This document shows, one piece after another, positions 39,703 through 48,829 of a stretch of DNA of 64,000 nt (its first letter is position 1; each line of letters starts with the position of its first letter). The stretch covers positions 28,916 to 92,915 of the forward strand of contig NZ_JOCT01000030.1 in assembly GCF_000717875.1 (NCBI RefSeq), in the 5' to 3' direction. A model generated the notes under the pieces. That model made no database searches. It was not told the DNA's origin and was given only the letters and a program-made list of their open reading frames with translations. The DNA comes from Streptomyces sp. NRRL S-455 (GTDB lineage Bacteria > Actinomycetota > Actinomycetes > Streptomycetales > Streptomycetaceae). The translations under genes and the position numbers were made by a program.

Positions 39703-40473
39703 GTGCGACGGATTCATGTCATCGGTATCGGCGCGGGCGACCCTGACCAGCTGACCCTGCAGGCGGTCAGGGCGATGCGCGACACGGACGTGTTCCTCAT
39801 CCTGGACAAGGGCGAGGCCAAGGCCGATCTCACCGGCCTGCGCCGGGACTTGCTCGACACGCACGTACCGGACGGGACGTACCGGGTCGTCGAGGCACGC
39901 GACCCGGAACGGGACCGTACCGCCGGCGGCGCGGCCTACTCCCCCGCCGTCGGGGACTGGCGCAGCGCCCGTGCCGACATCTACGAACGGCTGATCGGTG
40001 AGGAACTGGGAGCGGACGAGACCGGCGCGTTCCTGGTATGGGGAGACCCCGCGCTGTACGACAGCACGCTGGGGATCCTGGAGGAGGTCCTGGACCGGGG
40101 CACGGTGGCGTTCGAGTACGACGTCGTGCCGGGCATCTCCAGCGTCTCGGCGCTAGCCGCCCGGCACCGGACGGGGCTGAACCGGGTGGCCGGGCCGGTG
40201 CAGATCACCACCGGCCGGCGGCTCGCGGAGGGCTTCCCGGAGGACGCGGACGACGTGGTGGTCATGCTCGACGCCCACCAGACCTTCCGGCGGTACGCGC
40301 GGGAGGACGTCGACATCTACTGGGGCGCCTACCTCGGCACCCCGGACGAGATCCTCGTCTCCGGCCCGATCGCCGAGGCCGCCCCCCGCATCGAGCGGCT
40401 GCGTGCCGAGGCCCGCGAGCGCAAGGGCTGGATCATGGACACGTACCTGCTGCGCCGGCACTCCCGCGACTGA
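39703..40473 (+). CDS. cobF: Precorrin-6A synthase (deacetylating) CobF
   Basis: A 256-residue SAM-dependent tetrapyrrole methyltransferase: IHVIGIGAGDPDQLTLQAV at the N-terminus, the WGDPALYDSTLGILEEV motif near residue 110 and VVPGISSVSALAARH near 143. In the aerobic cobalamin pathway CobF methylates C-1 of precorrin-5 with loss of the C-20 acetyl group. It stands apart from other cob genes here. The GTG at 39703 gives the exact family N-terminus. Confidence 0.9.
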   Translation: MRRIHVIGIGAGDPDQLTLQAVRAMRDTDVFLILDKGEAKADLTGLRRDLLDTHVPDGTYRVVEARDPERDRTAGGAAYSPAVGDWRSARADIYERLIGEELGADETGAFLVWGDPALYDSTLGILEEVLDRGTVAFEYDVVPGISSVSALAARHRTGLNRVAGPVQITTGRRLAEGFPEDADDVVVMLDAHQTFRRYAREDVDIYWGAYLGTPDEILVSGPIAEAAPRIERLRAEARERKGWIMDTYLLRRHSRD

Positions 40474-40500
40474 CCGGCTCCGGGTGGCTATCGTCCAGGC

Positions 40501-41301
40501 ATGGAGTCCGTGCGTGCCGTGCTCATCGACATCGACGGTGTGCTCACCGTCTCGTGGCGGCCCCTGCCGGGAGCCGTGGAGGCGCTGCGGGAGATCCGGG
40601 CAGCCGGTTCGGCCGTCCTGCTGGTCACGAACACGACCTCCCGTACGCGGGCGTCGATCGCCGGGACGCTCGCGGAGGCGGGGTTCCCGGTGTCCGGCGA
40701 GGACATTCTGACCGCGCCCGCCGCCACCGCCGCGTACCTCGCCGAGCACTGCCCCGGCGCCCGGTGCGCCCTGCTGAACAGCGGCGACATCGAGGAGGAC
40801 CTCGACGGTGTGACCGTCGTGGACACCGCGGACACCGATACCGTGCCCGATGTGGTGCTGGTCGGCGGGGCCGGGCCCGAGTTCGGGTACGAGGCGCTGG
40901 ACCGGGCCTTCGGGCATCTGCAGCGCGGGGCCGGGCTGGTGGCGATGCACCGCAACCTGTACTGGCGTACGGCCGAGGGGCTGCGGTTGGACTCCGGGGC
41001 GTTCCTGGCCGGTCTGGAGCGGGCCGCCCGCGTGGAGGCCGAGATCACCGGCAAACCGGCGCGGGCGTTCTTCGAGGCGGCACTGGCCCGGCTGGGTGTC
41101 GCAGCGGACGAGGCCGTGATGGTCGGGGACGATGTCGAGTCCGATGTGCTCGCGGCGCAGCGGGCCGGTATCACCGGAGTGCTCGTGCGGACCGGAAAGT
41201 TCCAGCCGGAGGCACTCGAGGCCGCCGACGGCACGCCCGACCACATCATCGACTCGTTCGCGGATCTGCCGGCGCTGCTGCGGGGCTCAGCGCAGCAGTA
41301 G
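40501..41301 (+). CDS. HAD-IIA family hydrolase (LHPP/NagD-like)
   Basis: A 266-residue phosphatase-fold protein: motif I LIDIDGVLT (Asp nucleophile near residue 9), motif II LVTNTTS, a C2-type cap, and motif III/IV MVGDDVESDV near residue 205. Such enzymes dephosphorylate small phosphoesters. It begins 27 bp after cobF; its last 15 bp overlap the convergent TauE/SafE gene. Confidence 0.88.
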   Translation: MESVRAVLIDIDGVLTVSWRPLPGAVEALREIRAAGSAVLLVTNTTSRTRASIAGTLAEAGFPVSGEDILTAPAATAAYLAEHCPGARCALLNSGDIEEDLDGVTVVDTADTDTVPDVVLVGGAGPEFGYEALDRAFGHLQRGAGLVAMHRNLYWRTAEGLRLDSGAFLAGLERAARVEAEITGKPARAFFEAALARLGVAADEAVMVGDDVESDVLAAQRAGITGVLVRTGKFQPEALEAADGTPDHIIDSFADLPALLRGSAQQ

Positions 41302-42060
41302 CTGCAGGCCGCCGACGACGGTCGCCGCGATCACCAGCCGCTCGAACAGCTGCTGGTTGATCTTGTGCACCGCCCACTTGCCGAACAGCGCGCCGGGCAC
41401 CACGAACACCACGAGCGCCAGGTCGAGGAGGAGCGAGCGGGCGTCGATCAGGCCGAGCCCGGCACTGAAGGGCAGCTTGGAGACGTTGACGATCAGGAAG
41501 AAGAAGGCCGAGGTGCCGAGGAAGCCGAGCTTGCGGAAGCCCGCGGACAGCAGGTACATCGACATGACCGGGCCGCCCGCGTTGGCGACCATGGTGGTGA
41601 AGCCGCCGAGGACACCGTAGGAGCGGGCCTTGAGGCGGCCGGCCCGGGTGGTGACCGACTCCGGTCCCTCCTCCTTGTCGGCCGTACGCCTGCGCCACAC
41701 CGTCACGGCCGCCATCAGCAGCAGGATCGCGCCGATCGAGGTCCGTACGATCGCGTCGTCCGCCCACATCAGGAACACGGTGCCGACGACGACGCCCGCG
41801 GCGACCGCCGGGAACAGCCGCCACAGCGTCGGCCAGTGCGCGTGCCGCCGGTAGGTGGCGACGGCGAGCAGGTCCCCGGCGATCAGGACAGGCAGCAGGA
41901 CGCCGGTGGAGGCGCGGGCGGGCAGCACCGCGGCGAAGATGGCGAGGCTGACCGTGTTGGCCCCGCTCACGGCGGTCTTGGAGAAGCCGACGAGCAGGGC
42001 CGCGAAGGCGAGGGCGGCGAACTCCCAGCCGGTGATGTGCCAGAGCGTCATGGTGTTCAT
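41287..42060 (-). CDS. TauE/SafE-family sulfite/organosulfonate exporter
   Basis: A 257-residue membrane protein with about eight hydrophobic segments in two related halves; LLVGFSKTAVSGANTVSLAI near residue 22 and GGFTTMVANAGGPVMSMYLLS near 157 are the repeated family motifs. It probably exports a sulfur-containing or carboxylate anion. It overlaps the HAD gene end by 15 bp. Confidence 0.9.
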   Translation of the reverse strand: MNTMTLWHITGWEFAALAFAALLVGFSKTAVSGANTVSLAIFAAVLPARASTGVLLPVLIAGDLLAVATYRRHAHWPTLWRLFPAVAAGVVVGTVFLMWADDAIVRTSIGAILLLMAAVTVWRRRTADKEEGPESVTTRAGRLKARSYGVLGGFTTMVANAGGPVMSMYLLSAGFRKLGFLGTSAFFFLIVNVSKLPFSAGLGLIDARSLLLDLALVVFVVPGALFGKWAVHKINQQLFERLVIAATVVGGLQLLLR

Positions 42061-42150
42061 GCGAACACTGATGCTATGTGCAACGAACCGGGGCGCGCAG
42101 TGCCGTCTCGCCTGGCGGTTGCCCTGCTTCGTTCGCCCTGCTCCGGCGTC

Positions 42151-43338
<1,188 letters not shown>

Positions 43339-43363
43339 GAGGACTCCTCACACCACTTATTAA

Positions 43364-43376
43364 TTAGCACCGCTAG
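43364..43376. promoter_or_regulatory. AT-rich palindrome upstream of the thiolase
   Basis: TTAGC-ACC-GCTAG lies in an AT-rich patch (acttattaattagc) 26 bp upstream of the thiolase start. The pattern is typical of a TetR- or MarR-family operator for fatty-acid or acyl-CoA genes; no such regulator gene is adjacent. Confidence 0.5.
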
Positions 43377-43464
43377 TTTCGGACTATAGACCCTGGGCCG
43401 AGCTGCGGGGAAGGTTCCGGGGTCCGAGGGCCCTGGAGAGGCGTTATCGCAGGCCGGGACGGCC

Positions 43465-43490
43465 GGTTTCCACCGTTCCGCTTCGGGTTT
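43465..43490 (+). promoter_or_regulatory. SigB-like stress promoter upstream of whiB-dps
   Basis: GGTT (43465-43468), 16 bp, GGGTTT (43485-43490) resembles the S. coelicolor SigB consensus GNNT-N14-16-GGGTAY, with one mismatch. It lies about 30 bp before the whiB-like ATG. Confidence 0.5.
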
Positions 43491-43521
43491 GCGCCAGGGG
43501 GCCGGGGGCACCCGCGCGTTC

Positions 43522-43779
43522 ATGGAGTGGTTGCGGAGCGCTGCCTGCGTCGACGAGGACCCCGAGCTGTTCTTCCCCGTGGGCACCACGGGACCCGCAC
43601 TGCGGGACGTCGACGCCGCGAAACGGATCTGCGCGCGCTGTCCCGTCACCGACGACTGCCTGAGCTACGCGCTGAGCAACGGTCAGGCCTCCGGTGTGTG
43701 GGGCGGCACCTGCGAGGAGGAGCGCGACGCACTGCTCCGGACGACGAGGAAAGACGCGGGAAGGAGAAGCGCCCTATGA
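43522..43779 (+). CDS. WhiB-family iron-sulfur regulator
   Basis: An 85-residue Wbl protein with the four cluster-binding cysteines at residues 9, 37, 40 and 46 (C-X27-C-X2-C-X5-C) and the GVWGG turn at 58-62 before a basic C-terminus. Wbl proteins bind a 4Fe-4S cluster sensitive to O2 or NO and act with sigma-A. ATG at 43522 gives the standard N-terminus; a TTG at 43489 is a longer alternative. Its stop overlaps the dps start (ATGA), so both respond together. Confidence 0.93.
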   Translation: MEWLRSAACVDEDPELFFPVGTTGPALRDVDAAKRICARCPVTDDCLSYALSNGQASGVWGGTCEEERDALLRTTRKDAGRRSAL

Positions 43780-44258
43780 CGGCTGTGCGCAGCACACTGC
43801 CCGACGAGGCCCGGAAGGCTGCCTGCGAGGCACTCCAGGACACGCTGGTGGATCTGCTCGGACTCTCGCTGACCGGGAAGCAGGCGCACTGGAACATCGT
43901 CGGACCGCGGTTCCGGTCGATCCACCTCCAGCTCGACGAGGTGGTCTCCGCCGCGCGGGACTTCGCCGACACGGTGGCGGAGCGGTCCGCGGCACTCGGC
44001 GTCCCGCCGGACGGCCGGCCCGAGACCATCGCCAAGACCTTCACCCTGCCCGCCCCCAAGGAGGGCTGGGTGCGTGACTCGGACGCCGTGCAGGTGATGG
44101 TGGAGTCGCTCCAGGACGCCATCGGCCGGCTGCGCGAGCGCATCGACGCGACCGAGAAGGCCGATCCGGTCACCCAGGACCTGCTGATCAGCATCACCGC
44201 CGAGCTGGAGAAGCAGCGGTGGATGTTCGACGCGGAGAACTTCCCCCGCGAGGGCTGA
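43776..44258 (+). CDS. Dps-family DNA-binding ferritin
   Basis: A 160-residue four-helix ferritin-like protein with the Dps ferroxidase residues in KQAHWNIVGPRFRSIHLQLDEV (His near 37 and 49, Asp and Glu following) and the FDAENF end. Dps dodecamers oxidise and store iron and shield DNA in stress. It lacks a long N-terminal Lys tail. The ATG overlaps the whiB stop and has GAAGGAG upstream. It is one of the rare cases where dps sits directly in a wbl operon. Confidence 0.93.
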   Translation: MTAVRSTLPDEARKAACEALQDTLVDLLGLSLTGKQAHWNIVGPRFRSIHLQLDEVVSAARDFADTVAERSAALGVPPDGRPETIAKTFTLPAPKEGWVRDSDAVQVMVESLQDAIGRLRERIDATEKADPVTQDLLISITAELEKQRWMFDAENFPREG

Positions 44259-44288
44259 CCGGGCACGAACGTACGGAAGGGGCACCTC

Positions 44289-44633
44289 ATGACCGACGCC
44301 CTCGAACTCGACGCGCTGTGGGAGGACTTCCACCGCGTGGTGAACATGACCTCGCAGGAGCTCGCGGCCTGGCTGCGGACCCGGGACGCCGAGGAGGACA
44401 CGGAGCCGCTGCCCGAGCAGGCGGGGACCGAGACCGGGCAGCACGTCCTGGCGATCCTCCAGAAGCGGCGCACCGATCTGACCGAGGACGACCTGCGGGT
44501 GATGCGGAACGTCGTGGACCGGGTCACCTCGCAGGTGGATCTGGAGAGCGAGCCGATCCCCGAGGTGACGGCCGAGGACACACGTCTCAGGCACCGGCTG
44601 ATGACCGTCGGACACGATCCGCTGAAGGCGTAG
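44289..44633 (+). CDS. DUF3140 protein
   Basis: A 114-residue acidic protein matching DUF3140: LWEDFHRVVNMTSQELAAWL at the N-terminus, a central GQHVLAILQKRRTDLTEDDLRVMRNVVDRV helix and RLRHRLMTVGHDPLK at the end. Function unknown. It follows dps by 30 bp in the same direction and its stop is 2 bp from the next GTG, so it belongs to the stress operon. Confidence 0.85.
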   Translation: MTDALELDALWEDFHRVVNMTSQELAAWLRTRDAEEDTEPLPEQAGTETGQHVLAILQKRRTDLTEDDLRVMRNVVDRVTSQVDLESEPIPEVTAEDTRLRHRLMTVGHDPLKA

Positions 44634-44635
44634 CC

Positions 44636-45283
44636 GTGAACCGGCAGGAACGCGTCGTACGCGAACTCGTCGGCGCGCACGGCCGGACCTACGCGGACGA
44701 GGCGGGCATCCGCCTGAAGGACACCCCGCAGCCGCTGTACCGGCTGCTGGTGCTGTCCCATCTGCTCAGTGCCCGCATCCGCGGTTCGATCGCGCTGGCC
44801 ACCGCCCGTGCCCTGCACGAGGCGGGGCTGCGCGATCCGCGCCGCATGGCCGAGGCGACCTGGCAGGAGCGGGTGGACGCGCTCGGCCGCGGCGGCTACC
44901 GGCGCTATGACGAGCGTACGGCCACCCAGCTCGGTGAGGGCGCCGAGCTGTTGAACGAACGGTGGGGCGGGGACCTGCGCCGGCTACGACGGGAGGCCGA
45001 CGGCAAGGTCTCCGAACTGCGCAGTCTTCTCCAGGACTTCCCGGGGGTGGGACCGGCCGGCGCCGACATCTTCCTGCGCGAGGCGCAGGGCGTGTGGCCG
45101 GAGGCCGCCCCCTACCTGGACGCCAAGGCGCTGCAGGGCGCCGAGCGGCTGAAGCTGCCGGAGGACCCGGAGCGCCTGGCCGAACTGGCCGGGAGGACGG
45201 ACCCGGCCGTGTTCGCCGCCGCGCTGGTGCGGGCGGCGGTGGACAGGGAAGTGACCGAGGACGCCCTGCGGCGGGCCGGGTGA
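44636..45283 (+). CDS. Endonuclease III-like helix-hairpin-helix protein
   Basis: A 215-residue all-helical protein with a HhH-GPD-like arrangement: LLVLSHLLSARIRGSIALATARAL near residue 38 and the hairpin LQDFPGVGPAGADIFLREAQGVWP near 127. It lacks the C-terminal Fe-S cysteines of classical Nth, and the catalytic Lys/Asp of Nth are not obvious, so glycosylase activity is uncertain. It starts 2 bp after DUF3140 and fits a DNA-protection operon with dps. Confidence 0.75.
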   Translation: MNRQERVVRELVGAHGRTYADEAGIRLKDTPQPLYRLLVLSHLLSARIRGSIALATARALHEAGLRDPRRMAEATWQERVDALGRGGYRRYDERTATQLGEGAELLNERWGGDLRRLRREADGKVSELRSLLQDFPGVGPAGADIFLREAQGVWPEAAPYLDAKALQGAERLKLPEDPERLAELAGRTDPAVFAAALVRAAVDREVTEDALRRAG

Positions 45284-45287
45284 CGTC

Positions 45288-45420
45288 TCACCGGAGCAAC
45301 CAGCCCCCGTCGAGGGTCAGTTCGACCGCGTTCACCGACCGGTTGCGCAGCAGGAAGTCGACCACTTCCGCCACATCCGCCATCGCGGCGAGCCGCCTGT
45401 GCGGCGTTCCACGCCAGAGT
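45288..45420 (-). pseudogene. C-terminal remnant of a short-chain dehydrogenase
   Basis: On the minus strand the frame ending at 45288 reads TPHRRLAAMADVAEVVDFLL...NAVELTLDGGWLLR-stop, an unmistakable SDR C-terminus (the DVAEVVxFLL and VDGGW elements). The roughly 200 upstream residues with the cofactor and catalytic motifs are missing: the sequence before about 45420 is unrelated. It is a decayed or truncated gene, no longer functional. Confidence 0.75.
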
Positions 45421-45562
45421 GCGGGGGCCCGGCCGGCCGGAGCGTGAGGCGTCCGCGGTCCGCCCGGGCCTCACCCGAACAGTCCGGTGCCGGTGGTGGG
45501 CCGCCCGTGCCGATGGTGCGCTGAGGACACGCGTCGCGTCACGTTCTCAGGAGGCCCTCGCG

Positions 45563-46393
45563 ATGACCCGTGGTCCGTCCCGGCTTGTCCGCGCTCTCTC
45601 CTCCGCTCTGGCCGCGGGCTCCCTGCTGATCACCACCGCCTGCTCGGGCGACGGCGGTGAGGACGGTTCACGCGTCTCGGGCCTCACCGCGTCCCAGGCC
45701 GCGGGGAAGCGGCAGACCCCGTCCCCCTCGCCCACCGCCCCCCTCACCGAGAACGGCGCCCGGACCGCGCTGATCACCGAGGCGGACATCGAGGACGACT
45801 GGACCCAGGTGAAGGACACGGAAGCCGAGAAGTGGCACGACGGCCTGCTCATCGGCACGGTCGACGTCTCCGACTTCCTCACCGCCCGGGCCGACGCCGC
45901 CGACTGCCAGCGGCTCATGAACTCCCTCTTCGACGACGACCTGCTGGGCAAGCCGTCGGGAGCGAACGCGCTGCGCGGCTTCGAGCAGGGCGACTCGCGC
46001 CTGCTGCACCAGGTCGCGTCGTACGGCCGGACCGGCCCGCAGGAGTCCCTGGACTGGATGGCGACCCTGCCGGAGAAGTGCGACCAGTTCACCATGACCG
46101 AGGACGGCGAGCAGCGGACCGTCCAGGTCATCGAGACGTCGCTGCCCAGAGCGGGCGACACCCGTGAGGGCCTGCGCGTGACGGTGCAGGGCACCACCGG
46201 GGGCATGGCAGCCACGCTGACCCTGGACGTCGCCGCGGTACGTGTCGGCGACGACGCGATCACGGTCACGGCGGGCGGGCTCCACGGGGACGAGCACGAC
46301 TCCCTCGAACAGGCGGTGCGGATCGGCACCCAGCGACTGAACGACGTGCTGGCCGGCAAGACCCCCTCCCCCGCCCCCAGCGAGGTCCAGTAG
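45563..46393 (+). CDS. Secreted lipoprotein of unknown function
   Basis: A 276-residue protein with signal peptide and lipobox LITTAC near residue 27, then a Ser/Pro-rich linker, and a domain of about 220 residues with two conserved-looking cysteines (ADCQRL, PEKCDQF). ATG at 45563 has CAGGAGG upstream. It resembles generic actinobacterial sensor-like lipoproteins but I recognise no family. Confidence 0.8.
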   Translation: MTRGPSRLVRALSSALAAGSLLITTACSGDGGEDGSRVSGLTASQAAGKRQTPSPSPTAPLTENGARTALITEADIEDDWTQVKDTEAEKWHDGLLIGTVDVSDFLTARADAADCQRLMNSLFDDDLLGKPSGANALRGFEQGDSRLLHQVASYGRTGPQESLDWMATLPEKCDQFTMTEDGEQRTVQVIETSLPRAGDTREGLRVTVQGTTGGMAATLTLDVAAVRVGDDAITVTAGGLHGDEHDSLEQAVRIGTQRLNDVLAGKTPSPAPSEVQ

Positions 46394-46533
46394 TCAGGCC
46401 GGTGGTGTTCTCCTCCGCAGCGCGCCGGCGGCCCCGCCGGCTCTGCCGATTCCCGGGACAGCGTGATCACCGGAGCGGCACAATGGGGCGGCGACGGCCG
46501 GCTCCGGTCGCTCGTGCGAGGAGAGGAAGAGAC

Positions 46534-47346
46534 GTGAGTGAGAGCCACACCCCGACGAGCGGCTCGGCGCGGCTGAACACCGGTGTGGCGCACAACGCGC
46601 GCGTGTGGAACTACTGGATCGGCGGCAAGGACAACTACGAGGTCGACCAGCGGGTCGGCGAGCACGTCGCCGGCATGTTCCCGATCATCCGGGACATCGC
46701 CCGGGCGGACCGGGACTTCCTCGGCCGGGCCGTGTCGTTCCTGGCCGGTGAGCGCGGAGTGCGGCAGTTCCTCGACATCGGCACGGGACTGCCCACGGCG
46801 GACAACACGCACGAGATCGCCCAGCGGACAGCGCCCGACTCCCGGATCGTCTACGTCGACAACGACCCGATCGTGCTGGTGCACGCCCGCACCCTGCTGA
46901 CCGGCAGCCGCGACGGCGTCACCGCCTACATCGACGCCGACGTGCACGACCCGGACGCCATCCTCGAGCGGGCAGGGCATACCCTCGACTTCACCCGGCC
47001 CGTCGCCGTGATGATGCTGGGCATCCTCAACTTCGTCCTGGACACCGAGAAGGCCCGGGAGATCGTGCGCCGGGTGATGGCCGCGGTGCCCTCCGGCAGC
47101 TGTCTGGTCCTCACCCACCCGACCTTCGACGACGAGCTCGGCGGCGCGGGCCAGATCCCCGCCATGAAGTTCTGGAACGAGAACGCCACGCCCCCGATCA
47201 CCGCCCGCAGCGGCGCCGACATCGCCGCCTTCTTCGAGGGCCTCGAACTGCTGGAGCCGGGCATGGTGTCGTGCGGTCAGTGGCGTGCCGACGCGGACGC
47301 GTCCGTGCTGGTGCCGCAGTACGGCGCGGTGGCTGTCAAACCCTGA
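46534..47346 (+). CDS. SAM-dependent methyltransferase, DUF574 family
   Basis: The 270-residue protein has the DUF574 signature: GVAHNARVWNYWIGGKDNYEVDQ near residue 15, the SAM-binding QFLDIGTGLPTADNTHE near 77, and YVDNDPIVLVHARTLL near 105. This actinomycete-enriched family methylates unknown small molecules. The GTG start follows GAGGAGAGGAAGAGAC. Confidence 0.92.
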   Translation: MSESHTPTSGSARLNTGVAHNARVWNYWIGGKDNYEVDQRVGEHVAGMFPIIRDIARADRDFLGRAVSFLAGERGVRQFLDIGTGLPTADNTHEIAQRTAPDSRIVYVDNDPIVLVHARTLLTGSRDGVTAYIDADVHDPDAILERAGHTLDFTRPVAVMMLGILNFVLDTEKAREIVRRVMAAVPSGSCLVLTHPTFDDELGGAGQIPAMKFWNENATPPITARSGADIAAFFEGLELLEPGMVSCGQWRADADASVLVPQYGAVAVKP

Positions 47347-47374
47347 CGCGGCTCTCACCTCTGCCTTCGCATCC

Positions 47375-47410
47375 GTCTTCGTCTCTGTCTTCGTCTCTGT
47401 CTTCGTTTTC
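47375..47410. repeat. 12-bp pyrimidine tandem repeat
   Basis: GTCTTCGTCTCT occurs at 47375-47386 and 47387-47398, followed by a degenerate third unit (47399-47410, GTCTTCGTTTTC). The whole 47346-47411 gap is pyrimidine-rich on the plus strand. It sits between the methyltransferase stop and the glutamine synthetase-like gene and could vary in copy number. Confidence 0.85.
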
Positions 47411-47424
47411 GTCGAGGAGGGCGT

Positions 47425-48828
47425 ATGACCACCCTGGCCGATCCGGTGCCGGGCGGCCGACCCGGTGACGTCGAGCGGGCCACCGCGCTGAGCGGCGAAC
47501 TCTCCGGACGCGGCGTGCACGGCGTCGTGCTGTCCTACGTCGACACCGCGGGCATCGGCCGGGTGAAGACCGTCCCGACGGCCAGGCTGGCCTCCTCCGC
47601 GGCCTGGGGCGTCGGCATGTCCCCGGTGTTCGACACGTTCCTGGCGAACGACTCCATCGTCACCACGAACGTCCTCGGCTCCCCCGACGGCGACCTGCGC
47701 CTCTACCCGGACCTCGACCAGCTCGTGGTGCTGGCCGGGCAGCCCGGCTGGGCGTGGGCACCGGTCGACCGGATCACCCAGGACGGGGAGCGGCATCCGG
47801 GCTGCTCGCGCACGTTCCTGCGCCGGGTCGTCACCGAGGCGGCCGAGCGGCACGGCCTGAACTTCAAGGCGGCCGTGGAGGTGGAGTGGACCGTGGCCCG
47901 CGGCGACGCGCCCGGCGACACGTTCGTGCCCGCGACGACCGGTCCCGCGTACGGGGCCGCCCGGCAGGTCGAACTCGGGGGCTACACCGCCGACCTGCTG
48001 GCGGCGTGCGCGGCCCAGGGGCTCGACGTGGAGCAGGTCCATCCCGAGTACGCGGCCGGGCAGTTCGAGATCACGGTGGGTGCCGTCGATCCGGTGGCGG
48101 CGGCCGACCGCAGCGTGCTGGTGCGGCAGACCGTCCGGGCGGTGGCCCAACGGCACGGGCTGCGTGTCTCCTTCGCCCCGGCCGTCGTGGGTCAGGGCGT
48201 CGGCAACGGCGGGCACGTCCACCTCTCCGCCTGGCGCGACGGGGTCAATCTGCACTCCGGGGGCGAAGGCCGGTACGGCATGACGGCCGGGGCGGAGTCC
48301 TTCACGGCCGGCCTCCTCGCCCATATGCCCGGCCTCACGGCCGTGACGGCGCCGAGCCCCGCCAGCTATCTGCGGCTCAGACCCTCCCAGTGGGCGGGGG
48401 TGTTCACCGCCTGGGGCCGCGAGACCCGGGAGACCGCCCTGCGTGTCGTCACCGGCACCGCGGGCCTGCGCGACCAGGCGGCGAACCTGGAGATCAAGCC
48501 CGTCGACCTGGCCGCCAACCCCTACCTCGCGATCGGCTGTCTGATCACCGCCGGCCTCGACGGCCTGACGTCGTCCGCCGCCCTGCCGGAGGAGATCACC
48601 GGGGACCCGGCGCGGCTGACCGAGGCGGAGGCGGCAGCCCGTGGCGTACGTCGGCTGCCGGTGTCGCTGGAGCGGGCCGTGGAGGAGTTCCGGGCGGACG
48701 AGTCGTTGAGGGCGGCGCTCGGCCCGGTCCTGGCCGACGCGGTGATCGCCGTACGGCGGGGCGAGCTGGCGTCCGTGGCCGGGCTGGACGACGACCAGGT
48801 GGCGGCGGCCTACCGCTGGAAGTACTGA
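47425..48828 (+). CDS. Glutamine synthetase-like gamma-glutamyl ligase (possible gamma-glutamylpolyamine synthetase)
   Basis: The 467-residue GS-superfamily protein has the beta-grasp N-terminal region (VVLSYVDTAGIGRVKTVP, about residues 25-45) and catalytic motifs EVEWTV, HPEYAAGQFEI, NGGHVHLS, RLRPSQW and NLEIKPVDLAANPYLAIG. No adenylylation-type tyrosine loop (NLY motif) is seen, which argues against true GlnA. From position I suspect the GlnA3-type gamma-glutamylpolyamine synthetases. The next gene, 1 bp later, is an amidohydrolase: together they equal the two halves of fungal FluG. GGAGG precedes the ATG. Confidence 0.88.
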   Translation: MTTLADPVPGGRPGDVERATALSGELSGRGVHGVVLSYVDTAGIGRVKTVPTARLASSAAWGVGMSPVFDTFLANDSIVTTNVLGSPDGDLRLYPDLDQLVVLAGQPGWAWAPVDRITQDGERHPGCSRTFLRRVVTEAAERHGLNFKAAVEVEWTVARGDAPGDTFVPATTGPAYGAARQVELGGYTADLLAACAAQGLDVEQVHPEYAAGQFEITVGAVDPVAAADRSVLVRQTVRAVAQRHGLRVSFAPAVVGQGVGNGGHVHLSAWRDGVNLHSGGEGRYGMTAGAESFTAGLLAHMPGLTAVTAPSPASYLRLRPSQWAGVFTAWGRETRETALRVVTGTAGLRDQAANLEIKPVDLAANPYLAIGCLITAGLDGLTSSAALPEEITGDPARLTEAEAAARGVRRLPVSLERAVEEFRADESLRAALGPVLADAVIAVRRGELASVAGLDDDQVAAAYRWKY

Positions 48829-48829
48829 C

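Noticed and set aside
47346..47424. CRISPR-like repeats
   Set aside because: Units are 12 bp, contiguous and without spacers: a simple tandem repeat.
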